Positions 31,301 through 43,155 of a stretch of 64,000 nt of DNA are shown here, piece after piece. Origin of the DNA: Periplaneta americana (taxonomy: Eukaryota; Arthropoda; Insecta; Blattodea; Blattidae); NCBI RefSeq assembly GCF_040183065.1, contig NC_091120.1, positions 175,650,488 through 175,714,487 of the forward strand. The letters run 5' to 3'. How positions within the stretch are numbered: position 1 is the stretch's first letter; each line of letters starts with the position of its first letter. Below the pieces are notes generated by a model, which saw only the letters and a program-made list of their open reading frames with translations, was not told the origin of the DNA and did not search any database. Position numbers and translations under genes: made by a program.

Positions 31301-31820
31301 GAAAGCCTGGTAAATGCAACATTTTTTGTCATCAATAATTTTACAATTTATGTAGATTTTAATACATGGCTGCATTCGTTTGTTGACAGAATGGAATTTT
31401 CCATAGGAAAAAAAAAAAAAAAAGAAATTATGAAAATATTTCTTAAAATTCGTTATTATCAACGTTTCGCAAATAAAACGACAAATGTTGCTGGAATTCG
31501 TTAAAAAAATTAATGATATTTTTTCGCGTTTTTCGCTATTCAAAATATATTTTATGAGGTTATGAGAAAGAGTATAGAGAAATGATGAAAAATGCTAGCA
31601 AAATGACAGCAATTCGCGTTATTGTGTCTCGCAAATTTCATGGTTCTCTACCTATATGTCATCTTTCCATCTTCTTTTGAGCTGACTTGTGCTCCCTTTT
31701 GCAATTGGGAACCTAGTTCTTGCTATTTTTACAATTCTTCCAGACTTCATAATTTAAACTATGTAGGCCTATATAGAGAGACCCATGTATGATTTGAGAG
31801 TGCATATGGATGCTATAGGT

Positions 31821-32432
31821 CAGCCGTGGCGAAAATGTGATCGTGCGCCGAGCCACTGTGTAACCTGCAACGTGCATAGCAACTATGGAGGGAGGCGAAC
31901 ACCTGAAGGGGAAGTGAAGCAATGGTCTGACTTATTAAGGGATTTTCATTTTCCTTACGTCAAGCACTTAAATATAATTTCATACAGTACAAGGCTACAA
32001 ACTAATGTTTAGTACGTGTAATGAAGAAAGAAATGAATAAGAAAACGTAGGACACATTATCACAACCTAAAATTAACTGTCTGCAGAATGTCTCTGCGAC
32101 AGAGTTTCAAAATCAGGAATTATGTCACTTACTGCCAGTCGTAGTTGATCACGAAGGTATTTGTCTGTTAGTCGTGATCTAAATTTGGTTTTTACTATTT
32201 TCATTGTTGAAAATAATTTTTCACAAACGTAAGTTGTAGCGAACATGGCTTCAACAGAGCAAGTGAAAGAACGAAGCTTCGGATATTTATTTTTTGGCAA
32301 AGATTTGAAAAGTTCAACATTTGTCAAGTTCTTACATCTAGCTTTCATTTAACATCACATTGTAAATCTGTGAGTTTAAATTGAAGAGCTAACCGCATTA
32401 TTCGTACATCTGCTGAAAAAGGATCGACGTAC

Positions 32433-32502
<70 letters not shown>

Positions 32503-32852
32503 AACTTTCTAATCTTTCGTAAGTGATAAAGTATAATGCCGTTTTATGTTATATGACCGTTTTCCTCGTAATACTTGTGAACAAATAATACATTTAATAT
32601 TCGCATCATATTGGCAGTAAAAAAATGCGTCCTCCCATTCTACTTGAAACTTTCGTTTTTGTAGAGGTACATGGTTTCGAGAGAGACATTGCGATGATAT
32701 GCCACTCGCAGATCAGAGACAAGTACAAATGGAACGGAGTTTGACTCCGGTGAGTAAGATGGTGGGGGTTGGAGGTGGTAGAAAGCAAGAGAAATGCACA
32801 GCTAACATTGCGAGCCACAATGTGCTTGTGAGTCACATTTTCGCCACGGCTG
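31821..32852 (-). mobile_element. hAT element with perfect 8-bp duplication
   Basis: The ends CAGCCGTGGCGAAAATGTGA are identical and inverted over 20 bases. The target duplication CTATAGGT is at 31813-31820 and 32853-32860. It contains a transposase remnant on the minus strand and a (TAA)n run (about 32431-32495). Confidence 0.95.
32073..32348 (-). pseudogene. hAT transposase C-terminal fragment
   Basis: 91 open residues: LTNVELFKSLPKNKYPKLRS, then a CSVEAMFATTYVCEKLFSTM core, and RSRLTDKYLRDQLRLAVSDI. It matches the C-terminal hAT dimerisation region of GTF2IRD2-like transposases. The N-terminal BED finger and catalytic core are missing; the host element is only 1,032 bp. It cannot transpose alone. 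Confidence 0.88.
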
Positions 32853-32860
32853 CTATAGGT

Positions 32861-33567
32861 TATCGGCACTTACATCACATCCTCTCACATAAACTGAGTC
32901 ACCCATGTGGCGAACAGTGCGTAACTGCGCTGTAGTGTTTGTCATTCTAGTGCAGTAATTCTTTACACTATTGGGAAGAGAATTTTCTAGTGGAAATTTG
33001 TTAGAAAAATAAAAATGTTCTAAAACATGTTTAAGTGCATTCTTAAGTTTTGTCGCAAATATCCTAAGTCTCTCGCTCTCCAATTATGCTTAATTAATTA
33101 TTTATTTAACATTACATAAAACTTCATTCCATTCACCTGCATTAATTCAATCTTAAATAATGAAATATTTAATCATTACTAAGTTTGAATTCTCATATTG
33201 CAAGACTTCGTTATTTATTTAACACATTGCGTTAAGCTTCATTCCGTTCATCACCATTCCTTCTTATTCTAATTGAAACCGTCTTAGGAAGCGAAAAATA
33301 AAGAATTTTATTGAGAACATACTGAGTGTGAATGTGGTGAGCTCTTGGCATTGCAGAACTTGGAGATGAAAGTAAAAACTGTTTCATCTCTAGGGCATGC
33401 AGTCATGAAAGCTTTTATTGATCTTGCCTTTTATTAATGTTCCAAGGATGTCAGTCAGTAGAGTAAGTAAAGAAGTGGGGAAATTTTTTCTTTTAAGTCT
33501 CGTTCTTTTGTGTATATTGTTGTTTGTTTACAGATTGCCTTTAAATATTTAATTTTGAGTTTAAATT
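32861..33567. other. No gene recognised
   Basis: AT-rich. Short ORFs without family resemblance. Confidence 0.4.
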
Positions 33568-34211
33568 CAGAGGTGCCAACTATTGCGGATTTCCCCCCCC
33601 CGCCCCTCCCCCTTGCTATTACGGTCAAAATGAAATTATTACGAAAAAGCAAAATTATTACAGCAAATACATAGGTCCTGTATTTAAAGAAAATTCCATT
33701 CGATATAAATTTCTTAAGCACGAAGATGTAGATATTTTACATAGAAAAAAATGTCTCATATTCGTCTCTTGAATATTCCCAAATTTGTTTAATGAAAGTG
33801 AACATGACGACTTGAAGAGGGGTTTGCAGCTTACCAATGTGATACTTCTCCTGAATGCATTATAAATGAATTTAGAATAGATACAAACAGGGTCAAAATT
33901 GCAGATTTCAGAAATGAAAGTTGTGTTTGCAGTACTAAGTGTGCTTCACAGTGACCCTCCTACGAAATGTCTCCAATGTTATGAGAAAAATCCATACAGA
34001 ATAAGCCTACATTAAATACATTGACACAGAAATCACTTCTGATCCAAAAAATCAATGATGTTACCATGTTTCAAGCAGAAATTTGCAGAAAAGCAGCTGC
34101 TAGGTGCAAAACATGCCACAAAGCATTTTTTTTATAGAAGTGGGGAGGAGGAGGCATGCACACACTCACTAAGGGATTACCGATAACTCACTTGAAAGGT
34201 TGGCACCTCTG
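33568..34211. mobile_element. Probable hAT element (CAGAGGTGCCAAC ends)
   Basis: CAGAGGTGCCAAC at 33568-33580 and its inverse GTTGGCACCTCTG at 34199-34211. The flanks GTTTAAAT and GTTTATAT match at 7 of 8 bases but are offset by one base on the left, so the duplication is less secure. A C-run occurs at 33590-33610. No clear transposase. Confidence 0.7.
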
Positions 34212-34215
34212 GTTT

Positions 34216-34919
34216 ATATTTGACAAACCTTGGGAGCATGTTCCTCACACCAAAACATGAAAAAAGTTCATATAAACATATGTCCGAAAATCCTTAGTTT
34301 TTTAGTTGTTAATGAAACATCTGTTAGATATTGTCAGGTTGGTAGCAAGTGTTACAACTTTAATCAATTCAGAAACTCAGAACAAATGTTCAAAATGTTC
34401 TCTTCTTGCTTCCACACATACATGCACCCTTTCAAATATTCCCACACGGTGTCAAACGGTTTTGCAGACTTCCATGACACGTTGATGAAGTGTCCCTGCA
34501 TTAGGAACGCCTGCTGCATAAACCAATTGTTTTAGATGACCTCACAGATAAAAATCCACAGGATTGAGGTCAGGGGAACATGCAGGCCATGGAATTGGTC
34601 CTCCCCTACCTATCCATCTGTCATGGTAGATATCAGCCAGTGCATGTCGAACAATGTGGCTAAAATGTGCTGGAGTCCCATCATGCATAAACCACATGTT
34701 TCTTCTTATTTGCAAAGGCACATCCTGTTTCTGAATTGATTAAAGTTGCAACACTTGCTACCAAGCTGAAAATATCTAACAGATGTTTCATTATGTTCTT
34801 TCGTTAATAACTAAAAAACTAACGATTTCTGGACATATGTTGATATGAACTTTTTTTCTTCTTTTGTTGTGAGAAATATGCCTCCAAGATTTGTCAAAGT
34901 ATTTCTGAAACACCCTGTA
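34216..34919 (-). mobile_element. Mariner-type element with long TIRs
   Basis: The right end finishes CACCCTG/TA (about 34919), and for about 165 bases inwards is the inverse of 34216-34380. The left terminal 20 bases are missing, apparently at the junction with the neighbouring hAT element. It carries a minus-strand transposase relic. Confidence 0.82.
34390..34735 (-). pseudogene. Mariner-like transposase relic (catalytic part)
   Basis: Minus strand: MWFMHDGTPAHFSHIVRHAL, then DRWIGRGGPIPWPACSPDLN, PVDFYL, one TGA stop, GHLKQLVYAAGVPNAGTLHQ and RVMEVCKTV. HDG and SPD carry the second and third catalytic aspartates with the usual spacing. The N-terminal HTH is absent. This is the cleanest of the mariner catalytic relics and links the CAGGGTG-type ends to a transposase clade. 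Confidence 0.9.
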
Positions 34920-35246
34920 TTTATAACTGGTACAGATGCTAATTTCAAATATGATTTAAAGGAAATACTTCCACATATTGTGAGAAAAGTAAACAGGTGT
35001 TACCAGTAATGCCTTTCAAAGAAAGAAATAATATAAAGACAAATATAAAAATTCCTTTTATGTCACAGTACTGAATGTCTGGACGAAAGGTATCCAAAAG
35101 CACAAACGCAAAGAGAATCACTCAAATTTTTATCTATATCTCACTCAAGAACATGCATCAGGTGGTTACCTTGGCAAAATAATGTTTTTGTTGTTAAGTA
35201 ATGCTGAGTTCTTGGCAGTAAAGCCATTAACTGTCTTTATTTCCAG

Positions 35247-35249
<3 letters not shown>
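34920..35249. other. No gene recognised
   Basis: AT-rich spacer leading to a (TAA)n run at 35250-35284. Confidence 0.4.
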
Positions 35250-35287
<38 letters not shown>

Positions 35288-36597
35288 TTTATTTTAGCTG
35301 GCAGAGTTAAGGCTGTAAGGCCGTCTCTTCCACTCAACAAAAAGTGTATATACATATGCATGAACTTACAAAGAATTCAACAATTTGATTTAGATGAGAG
35401 TTACATGTATACAAGAGTTATTTACAAATTAAACAACAAAATACTATGAACTATTAATTAAACACTGAAATAAACTGTGTAGCAGAATTAAACTAAAATA
35501 CATAGAATGTTAATATATTTCAAATAATATTAGATAATAGAAAGAGATTATTATGAGACAATTAAAATACAGCACAATCAGGATGATGTCTAAAGAAAAA
35601 AGTAACAATGTAGTCAGTGATATTTTAAATCAGTATGATTGGAGTGAAATGCTAATAAGGTTATCTTTTAAGCTGTTCTTAAAGGTGTTTGTTGTCTTGC
35701 AGCCCCTAATACTTTGTGACAAGGCATTCCATTGATGCGAGGTGGATATTGTAAAAGATTATGAATAACAAGATGTTCTATGAAGAGGTATACTTAGCGT
35801 GCCACAGATAAGTGATCTGGTATTTACGTCGTGGTTAGAGTACAGATAAGAGAAACGAGACGAAAGGTAATTTGGTGTTGAAGTGTGCAGAATTCGAAAG
35901 AGTAAAGACAAAGTGTGTAAAGTTCTACGTTCTTTAAGTCGGAGCCACGAGAGACTTGCGAAGGACGGTGATATGTGATCATATCGTCGGATGTTGCACA
36001 CGTATCTGGCACACATATTCTGAGCTCGCTGTAACTTGACTGACAGTTCAGAACTTAGGTCACTTAACAAAACGTCACAATAATCGAAGTGCGGCATTAC
36101 TAGGGTTTGTACTAGGGTAAGTTTTAGTTGCTGGGGCAAGAAGTTTCTCAAGCGACTCAAACAGTGAATGGAGGAACAGATTTTTTTTTTATCTTTCTTT
36201 AACTTGAAAATTCCAACTTAGATTATTATCAAAAAAGAAGCCAAGATTTTTTACGACAGATGAATAAGGGATTAGCGTGTTGTTAAGGGTAACAACTGAA
36301 AGATTACTGTTATTAAGGGAGTTAACTAAACGCTTACGTCCAATAATTATAGCTTGAGTCTTACTTGGATTAAGTGCGAGTCCGAAATTGGCCGCCCAAG
36401 TGGAGACAGTGGCTAGGTCACAATTTAACTTGTCAATCGATTCATTGATCGTATTGGGTCTGGAATGTATGTAAAGTTGTAGGTCGTCGGCATAGAGGTG
36501 ATATCGGCAATACTGGAAGTTCTTTGATACGTCATTAATGTAGATAGAGAAAAGTAGTGGTCCTAATATGGAGCCCTGCGGCACTCCCGTCTTTGTG
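35250..36597 (-). pseudogene. CR1/Jockey-like LINE, RT part, minus strand
   Basis: The frame 36584-36189 has [28 protein letters not shown] (RT catalytic motif C) and NPSKTQAI. The frame 36160-35759 continues LRNFLPQQLKLTLVQTLVMP, HFDYCDVLL and LQRAQNMCARYV. A frameshift in the T-run at 36181-36190 separates them. The 3' UTR reads through GACGGCCTTACAGCC to a (TTA)n tail (plus-strand TAA run 35250-35284). It is 5' truncated at about 36597, losing endonuclease and early RT motifs. Confidence 0.85.
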
Positions 36598-37825
36598 CAT
36601 CTCCATTAGGAGAGTGATATAGCAAAAAATTATAACCGTTTTAATGTAGGTACCATATTTTTATATTATGATGGGTGTGTGACCGAAACTTTTTGGAGGA
36701 CCACACCTGCCATTGGTTAGCGGAGCCATATGACGTAGCCGGGAGGATTAGCCAACAACTCCACTGATCTTATCTCCTCTTCACCACTTAGGGGACGTTT
36801 GTGCATGCTGAACTGGCATTTTCTTCATATTTGACCGCTGTAACTTGGTCTCGAGAGCCGTATTTGTTAAAAACAAGTTGCACCACGGGAAAGTGAGAAA
36901 GGAGTTTGAGTAGAAGGGGTTATGGAATGCACTTCACTACCCCTTGAAAGCTAAGTCTATTAACAGCTGTTCATTGTCATTTTAGAATGCAATATGGACA
37001 TAAACTTCGAACATAGGAGAACATCTGGCTCTGAGACAAGTAGCTGAGGACTGCAGACATCTGTTTTCATATTTTGAGTACCTTTGGATACTTTTTGTCT
37101 CGACACCCCATATATAATGTTGTGTATTTTCAGTAACCCAGTAAACGTGTTAAATAAAGAAATTATAGTGAATAGAAATAATTTTATTGAAACCAATATG
37201 TTTCCACATATTGTTGGAAACATGTCTTGGATATTATTTTCTAAAAGTAATGTCCACCAGGCTTTTCAATGCATTGTGTCAATCATTGCAGAAGTCTTCC
37301 ATTAAAAAGATGGAGACTGATGTCATTATTCTCAAGAATGCTTGCTTTGAAGTGAAAAACTCTTTCTTTCAAGTAGGAGCAGTAAGGTCTGGGGTTCCAG
37401 ATGGCCAAGGTGTATCCCCGAAACGAGAAATTACTCATTCTGAAAATAATACTCACAGTGTGTCCATACTCAGATATGCAGTATGGCGCCATCTTGTTAG
37501 AACCAACATTTTGCAACTTTTGCGAGAAAGTTGTAAACTGCAGACATAATATCGGGCAGAAGAAGTAGGACTTTGCACTGTAGCGACTTGCACACAATAT
37601 TCCCAGGAGTTCTGGCAGTTTTGAGTGTGGATGCTGTTTGTTTACAACTAATCCAGTTTGTTGCCATAGTTATATCCATTAATGTATCATTTTGCATGAA
37701 GAAGTTCATCCCTGACCATGTCCATCACCAAACTCTCTTCTAAAAGTACGCTGAACATCAGCAGATTGCTGGTTCTTGTTAAACACTCAATGCAAAATAT
37801 ATGCTATTGAATTGGCTGCCTAACC
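36598..37825. other. No gene recognised
   Basis: Moderate GC in places (36670-36850, 37370-37600) but only short frames. A minus-strand frame at 37283-37597 and its complement may be transposon-derived; no family is recognised. Confidence 0.4.
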
Positions 37826-37908
37826 TTACTTACTTATGACTTTTAAGGAACCTGGAGGTTCATTGCCGCTCTCACACAAGCCCACCATCGATCCCTATCC
37901 TGAGCAAG
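37826..37908 (-). mobile_element. 83-bp RTE 3' end, heavily 5' truncated
   Basis: Reverse complement of the RTE terminus (GCAATGAACCTCCAGGTTCC..AAGTAAG). The duplication GCTGCCTAACC (37815-37825) and GCTACCTAACC (37909-37919) differs by one base, showing it is a genuine short insertion. Confidence 0.88.
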
Positions 37909-37919
37909 GCTACCTAACC

Positions 37920-40180
37920 ATTGCTACAAAATTCCAACATCAGCAATCAAGTTCCTCAACAACTTAAAATTGGGTCACTGAAAATGCGCCACCTTGTATA
38001 ATATGAAATCACAAAAGAATTCCTTTTTTTTCCATTTACTGATCATGTTTGACGTCTGAATATTTATTTATAAAATTTAAACTTCTTTTCTGACATTGAT
38101 GTATTCAGTTTATTTTAACAGAAGAAGAAAAAATGTAACATGTGAACTGCATAAATTTGAACTCAATTGATTTTATGGATTTTCATGAAACTTGTAACAT
38201 TCAAGTAAATAACTGTATATGTCATATACAGAGCTTTTCACGTACGAGTTGGCCAGTCATGTGGCAGATCTGGCTTTGGCAGCCAGAGCTCTTACTCCCG
38301 GGCAGTGGGATAAAATATTTACCCAACTGAAACCACTAACTTTGTTATGATTCTCACAATTACCTAAAGTTGCTGTAATGTGTACTTGTCTTGAGGCATT
38401 ATTAACACAAAATCTAAACCACTTGTAACACATAAGCATTAAATTAATCACTTCCAAAGTCGACACAGGCTTTGGTAAGACTGAGGAACGAAGAAAAGTA
38501 AGCCAAGGTCGTGGAGTTACAAGTCAGATCACCACTCTGCTGTGGCACGTCGACCACCCAACCGGTCAACTTGTATGTGAAAGGCACTGTATTTTCATGA
38601 AAGTACTGTAGATGATGTGGACTAACAATGTATGAAATACAGCAATTCTTACAGGATACTAGTACTCAAAAGTCATTCTGAATAAAACTTTACTTGGCAT
38701 TCTTCACTTTCGCCTGTGGGTATTATCAGCTGATGAGAAAGGTTGCTATAGTAAAAATAAAACCAGAAATAAGAACAAAACTAAACAAAAAATATTTTAT
38801 AAATGAACAGAATATTATTAATAAGATTCGGAAGATCAATTTTGAGTTTTCATCTCTGTGTTATTCCTGGAAGTAGCTCCAGATGTTAGAGATATTAATC
38901 TCAACACAGTTGAAAACTCAGAATTCTTCTAAAGACAAGCAGCATGAAAGGCAAAAACCTTATGGAAAAAAAGAGTTAAAGTATATTAAGGACACATTTG
39001 TGATAATAAGTATGCCAAGAAAGACAGCAGTTGCTGTATTCAGAATGTAGTTAGGTTATAATTGTCTAGTTGGATACCTGTCTGATCAGAAGTGCATGAT
39101 GTATACAGAGAAACAGATAGAAGTACAAAGGCCTTGTATGTCGGTAGTAATAACATATTGTAGTTGTAAGTTAGAGAAGAAAATAACACAAATCAGTTAA
39201 TCCTTAGTGTAGTTTTACAACTAACAAACCAGCCAATGATATGTTATTATTAAAAAGATTCGTACTCATCTGTTACTGCATCATGTTCTGTAACCTATAA
39301 ATTTTCACTGTTTATAATGAAAATGTCACTGTTTAAAAGCACTAGACCAGACGTTAAGTTTTACCTGTAGTTGCAGATGGATCTAACATTATTTTAAAAC
39401 TAGATGAAATTAAATGAATTCTTATAACTTACTTTTGACACAGAAGTGGTAGGCATTTTATCATATATAAAAAGTGGGAAATAAATTTTTATTTAAAAAT
39501 GTACTTTTACATTAACCCACTTCGAAATGAGAATTGATTGACATCCTGGTATTATTTTCTCAATATCTAGTAGAAACATGGACTAATTTTGTTATTTATT
39601 AACTATACTGGCACAAAATGGTATTAATGCCACGAGCTAACTGCTGACATTTGTTTGTTAACATAGTGTCTTTATTTCTGATAGTCATAAGCAGCAAGTG
39701 GTAAACAGGTGAGAATTCATTAAATTCTTCTGTTTAAAACAGATTCTTGTGATTGTATCCTGAATATATGATCTTTATTTGGTTAGAGGTGTACGTAACC
39801 TATATGCTGAAGCTGTGATTTGTCTACAGGAAAGTGTTGACTTTCCAAAAGCTAAATGTCATCCTAATGGGCCAACAAATAAATTATATTTATGCATATT
39901 TATCCTCCTTGTGTATTTCATGAACCACCTACAGGCCATTTGTTATCTCATTAAACCAAATGCTTATAGTAAGAACCTTTTGGTGGGAGTAAGTGAGCTA
40001 GCTACAAGAGGAAGCATAGCAAGGGAGGAAAGCTTTCCAGTGTACTTTTTTCTTCGCCTCGTGCGCAGGTAGGTTTCACGAGTAACAAATGGCCTATAAT
40101 AATCCTCTCCTTAGCTTCGTCAGTCACAGGATAATTGGTTTGTTGTACAGTTTTGTTACACTACAAGGTTTGTTTGGAAA
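37920..40180. other. No gene recognised
   Basis: AT-rich. 38230-38300 (minus) and 38540-38600 (plus) share an inverted CAACTYGTAYGTGAAA phrase, perhaps ends of one small repeat. The 97-aa frame at 39779 has no recognisable family. Confidence 0.4.
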
Positions 40181-40728
40181 ATTCGTGGTGTGATAAATAG
40201 ATGGCATTGAAATCGTATCAACAATGCCGCCATTGTTAAGGACTATTTTATATCAGTTCAAGCACGAAAAATCATAATTTTCTGTAGACTACATTTCCTG
40301 AAATTTTGAAGTTATAGTTGCGACGCTGTTATTCCCGGCGTGACTCCTTCTCTTTGCTTACATCTTAAAAAGTGAAGGCTCTATAAAGTCTAGGTAGGTA
40401 GTATCATTCGCCATTTTTGTTCTTTCGTTGCCGAGCTACCATACGAGGAATCTATTTACCACACCGTTAAACATTATCATGTCGTAGCTCCTATGATAAT
40501 ATATCAAACGCACTGTAATTCAGCAAATAATTGAGCAGCAAATAACGTCTTCATGTGCTTTCTGCAAACGCCAACGAAAGAGCCAAAATGGCGGGCGATT
40601 ATATTAAATATTTATCGAGCCTTAAGAAATGAATAACATCTTCGTCAGCGAATCACAAGACGCACAACGCGATTGGCTGCTGGAAATTAGAGCGACGGGA
40701 CTATAGTGTGCCACACAGATTGGCAAAA
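40181..40728. repeat. Uncharacterised repeat with inverted motifs
   Basis: GTGGTGTGATAAATAGATGG (40188) and ATCTATTTACCACACC (about 40450), and CGCCATTTTTGTTCTTTCGT (about 40410) and ACGAAAGAGCCAAAATGGCG (about 40574), are inverted pairs. It leads directly into the mariner HTH frame at 40729. Confidence 0.5.
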
Positions 40729-40836
40729 ATGGAAAATATCGAGCTTCATGCTGTAATTAAATATTTCGTAAAAAAGGGAACGAGTCCAACAGAAATTAAA
40801 GCATACAAAGATGCTACTCTGGGGGAATCTGCGTAA
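40729..40836 (+). pseudogene. Mariner N-terminal HTH fragment (35 codons)
   Basis: MENIELHAVIKYFVKKGTSP, then TEIKAYKDATLGESA and TAA. This is the start of the mariner (SETMAR-like) HTH_48 DNA-binding domain, with the typical AVIKYF..G.SP.EI pattern and GESA. The ATG is in place and no stop occurs before residue 36, after which the sequence becomes A-rich. Only the first of the two HTH motifs remains. It is a different mariner lineage from the CAGGGTG-type relics in this window. Confidence 0.75.
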
Positions 40837-41428
40837 CTTAAAAAAAAATAAATAAATAAAAGGCTTGAACAAATGAAGATCACTGCAGCCAATAGATGCC
40901 TGATACATAGTGAGTTACCTCTATGGTTGTAGTGGTGTTGGTGATGGTTTCGGCTTTATGGTGATAATGGCAATCATTTTGTTTGTAGTTATATTAGTGA
41001 TACTGGTGGTTGATGGTCATTATAGTTGTGGTAGTATTGTTGGTACTTGTACCATAGTAACAGTATGGTCATAGTGGCATTGGCAAATTGTGTCCTTAGA
41101 ATTCTCTTGTGATCAGTTCAAAATAAGAGGGAAGGAGAAATAAGTAGATATCAAGTCTTATTGTATTTATTTATTCATTTCTTTTATTGAGATTTCTTAA
41201 AGAGACTCAATATTATTTCATTTGATGGCAGAGTACAATGCAATGTTGTTTACAGTGTTCGAGTTACAATACTACTCTCATCTCCATGTCTTTATTTTAA
41301 TCTAACCCTGCTTTAAATTCATTGGCACCTGTTGTAAGATAATCGTAATAATTATTTCGTAACAACCTCTTTGGAACATTACCTTCGCCTTCCCCCATTC
41401 CCATAGAAATTCTCAAAATAAATTGTTA

Positions 41429-41717
41429 CAGTGGAATCCCTCGTATTCAGCAACAATGGGATAAAGTCAGAGGCAGTTAATTCGATTATAGGTTATTTGG
41501 AGACATATTGGTACACTCATGCAGAGATGCCATCATGCAACTGCTGCTTCTTTGTTTTGGTTGTCTGCACATCGATAATATTGCCATCTAGCGGAGATAT
41601 TTCAATTTGTAACTTACTGATTCTCCTTCGTATTTTCGTTTTTCTTATTCTTATTCAAAAGTACTGTTGTTTTGGAATTGTCTGTTATTTGGGTGCCAGA
41701 TACCAGGGATTCCACTG
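41429..41717. mobile_element. 289-bp Tigger-like MITE
   Basis: Starts CAGTGGAATCCCTCGTATTC and ends TACCAGGGATTCCACTG, inverted, bordered by TA on both sides (41427-41428, 41718-41719). The ORF 41431-41853 across it is a by-product. Confidence 0.88.
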
Positions 41718-41719
41718 TA

Positions 41720-42904
41720 ATTTAAAGTCTCCCAAGTTTCTTTTTATTAATTTGTTACATTATTGTGGATTGACATTACCATTATCAGTCATTAAAAATC
41801 TGCTGTTTAGCAGGAAGATACGAAGCTATATACTTATAAGCCATCGAATTTAAAGCTTGAAAATTGTCACATACATAATTACATATATAGGCAAATAGAG
41901 TAAACAATTCTCTAATGATTCCTATCTGAATCATAATAATTCCAAAACTTCTATTCATGAGGACATTACGAAAGTAACTGAGTGGAGATTTTATTACAGC
42001 CTGTGTTGTCATATTTCACTACAGAATTCCCTATCTCGCCACTCTGGTTCATAAGATCCAACATACTATAACATATTAAATAACCATTTATTTAGTATAG
42101 GCTACTCTCACTAAATTTAAGGTCTATTCTGCTATTGTATATTATGCATAACTGAAACTTAACCCAGTCTCTTTGCTATTGATGGGATGAAAAAAACTGT
42201 TACTGGGTATGAGAGTATGCTACAGAATTTTACTTTACTTTCTTACAGTAATAGTGATTTGGCCCCGCTTCTTTAGAGGTTATTGAACAAACATTTCGAG
42301 ATCATCTTGTCGAATTATTTACAAGAAGAATACTTCTGCAGCTTTCTTGAAATTGTATGATGCAAAAAGTCATCTTAAGACACCGAGTTAAGTTACGAAA
42401 CTTCAGTGATATAATAAATTTGGAACAAATTCTATTAAATTTATGGTTTAACTTTTTTAAAGTCAATTCAGTTCTATTCGAATTCCAGGTTTGTGATGGC
42501 TGGAGTGATTCGAACAGATTGATATAAATACTTTATACCCTGCTATTTTTCATGTGTTTATTTTTCCATTATATCCATGTCATTGTCTCTGGATTACATA
42601 GTGAGTGGTTCACCTTGTATTAGAAATGCAATTCTTGTATTATCAATTATCAGTATTGCTTGAATATGGAATTTAATGTTGTTTCATTATTTTGAAGAGA
42701 GCATCTGAAATAGTTAAAAAAATATATGTTGATATATTTTATCAGCATATTGTGGTTCAATATACAGAGTGTTTTCTTATGCCATGTTCTGCTGTGTTCA
42801 GATATTACCCAATAGGGCAACAGTACGTCATTACTGCAGGGCAGAATGCTGAATGAAATCATGGCATGTTTAATTATTGATTCTCCAGTACAAGATAAAA
42901 TAGC
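41720..42904. other. No gene recognised
   Basis: AT-rich spacer with no repeat or exon I can name. Confidence 0.4.
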
Positions 42905-43155
42905 CCACACCTGTGGAGTAACGGTTTGCACGTCTGATCACAAAATCAGGTGGCTTGGGTTCGAATTCCGGTTGGGGCAATTTACCTGGTTCAGGTTTTT
43001 TCTGGGTTTATCTCTCAACTCATTATGAGCAAATGCTGGGTAACTATTGGTGCTGGACCCCGGACTCATTTCACCGGTATTATCACCTTAATTTCATTCA
43101 GATGCTAAATAACGTGAGATGTTGATACAGCGTCGTAAAATAACCCACAAAAGAA
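42905..43155 (+). mobile_element. tRNA-derived SINE, second head type
   Basis: Head CTGTGGAGTAACGGTTTGCA with box B GGGTTCGAATTCC; body TTTACCTGGTTCAGGTTTTT; tail ACAGCGTCGTAAAATAACCC. The central TTACCTGGTT..GGTTTTTTC and 3' parts resemble the SINE at 21901, but the tRNA head is different. No clear target duplication. Confidence 0.8.
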
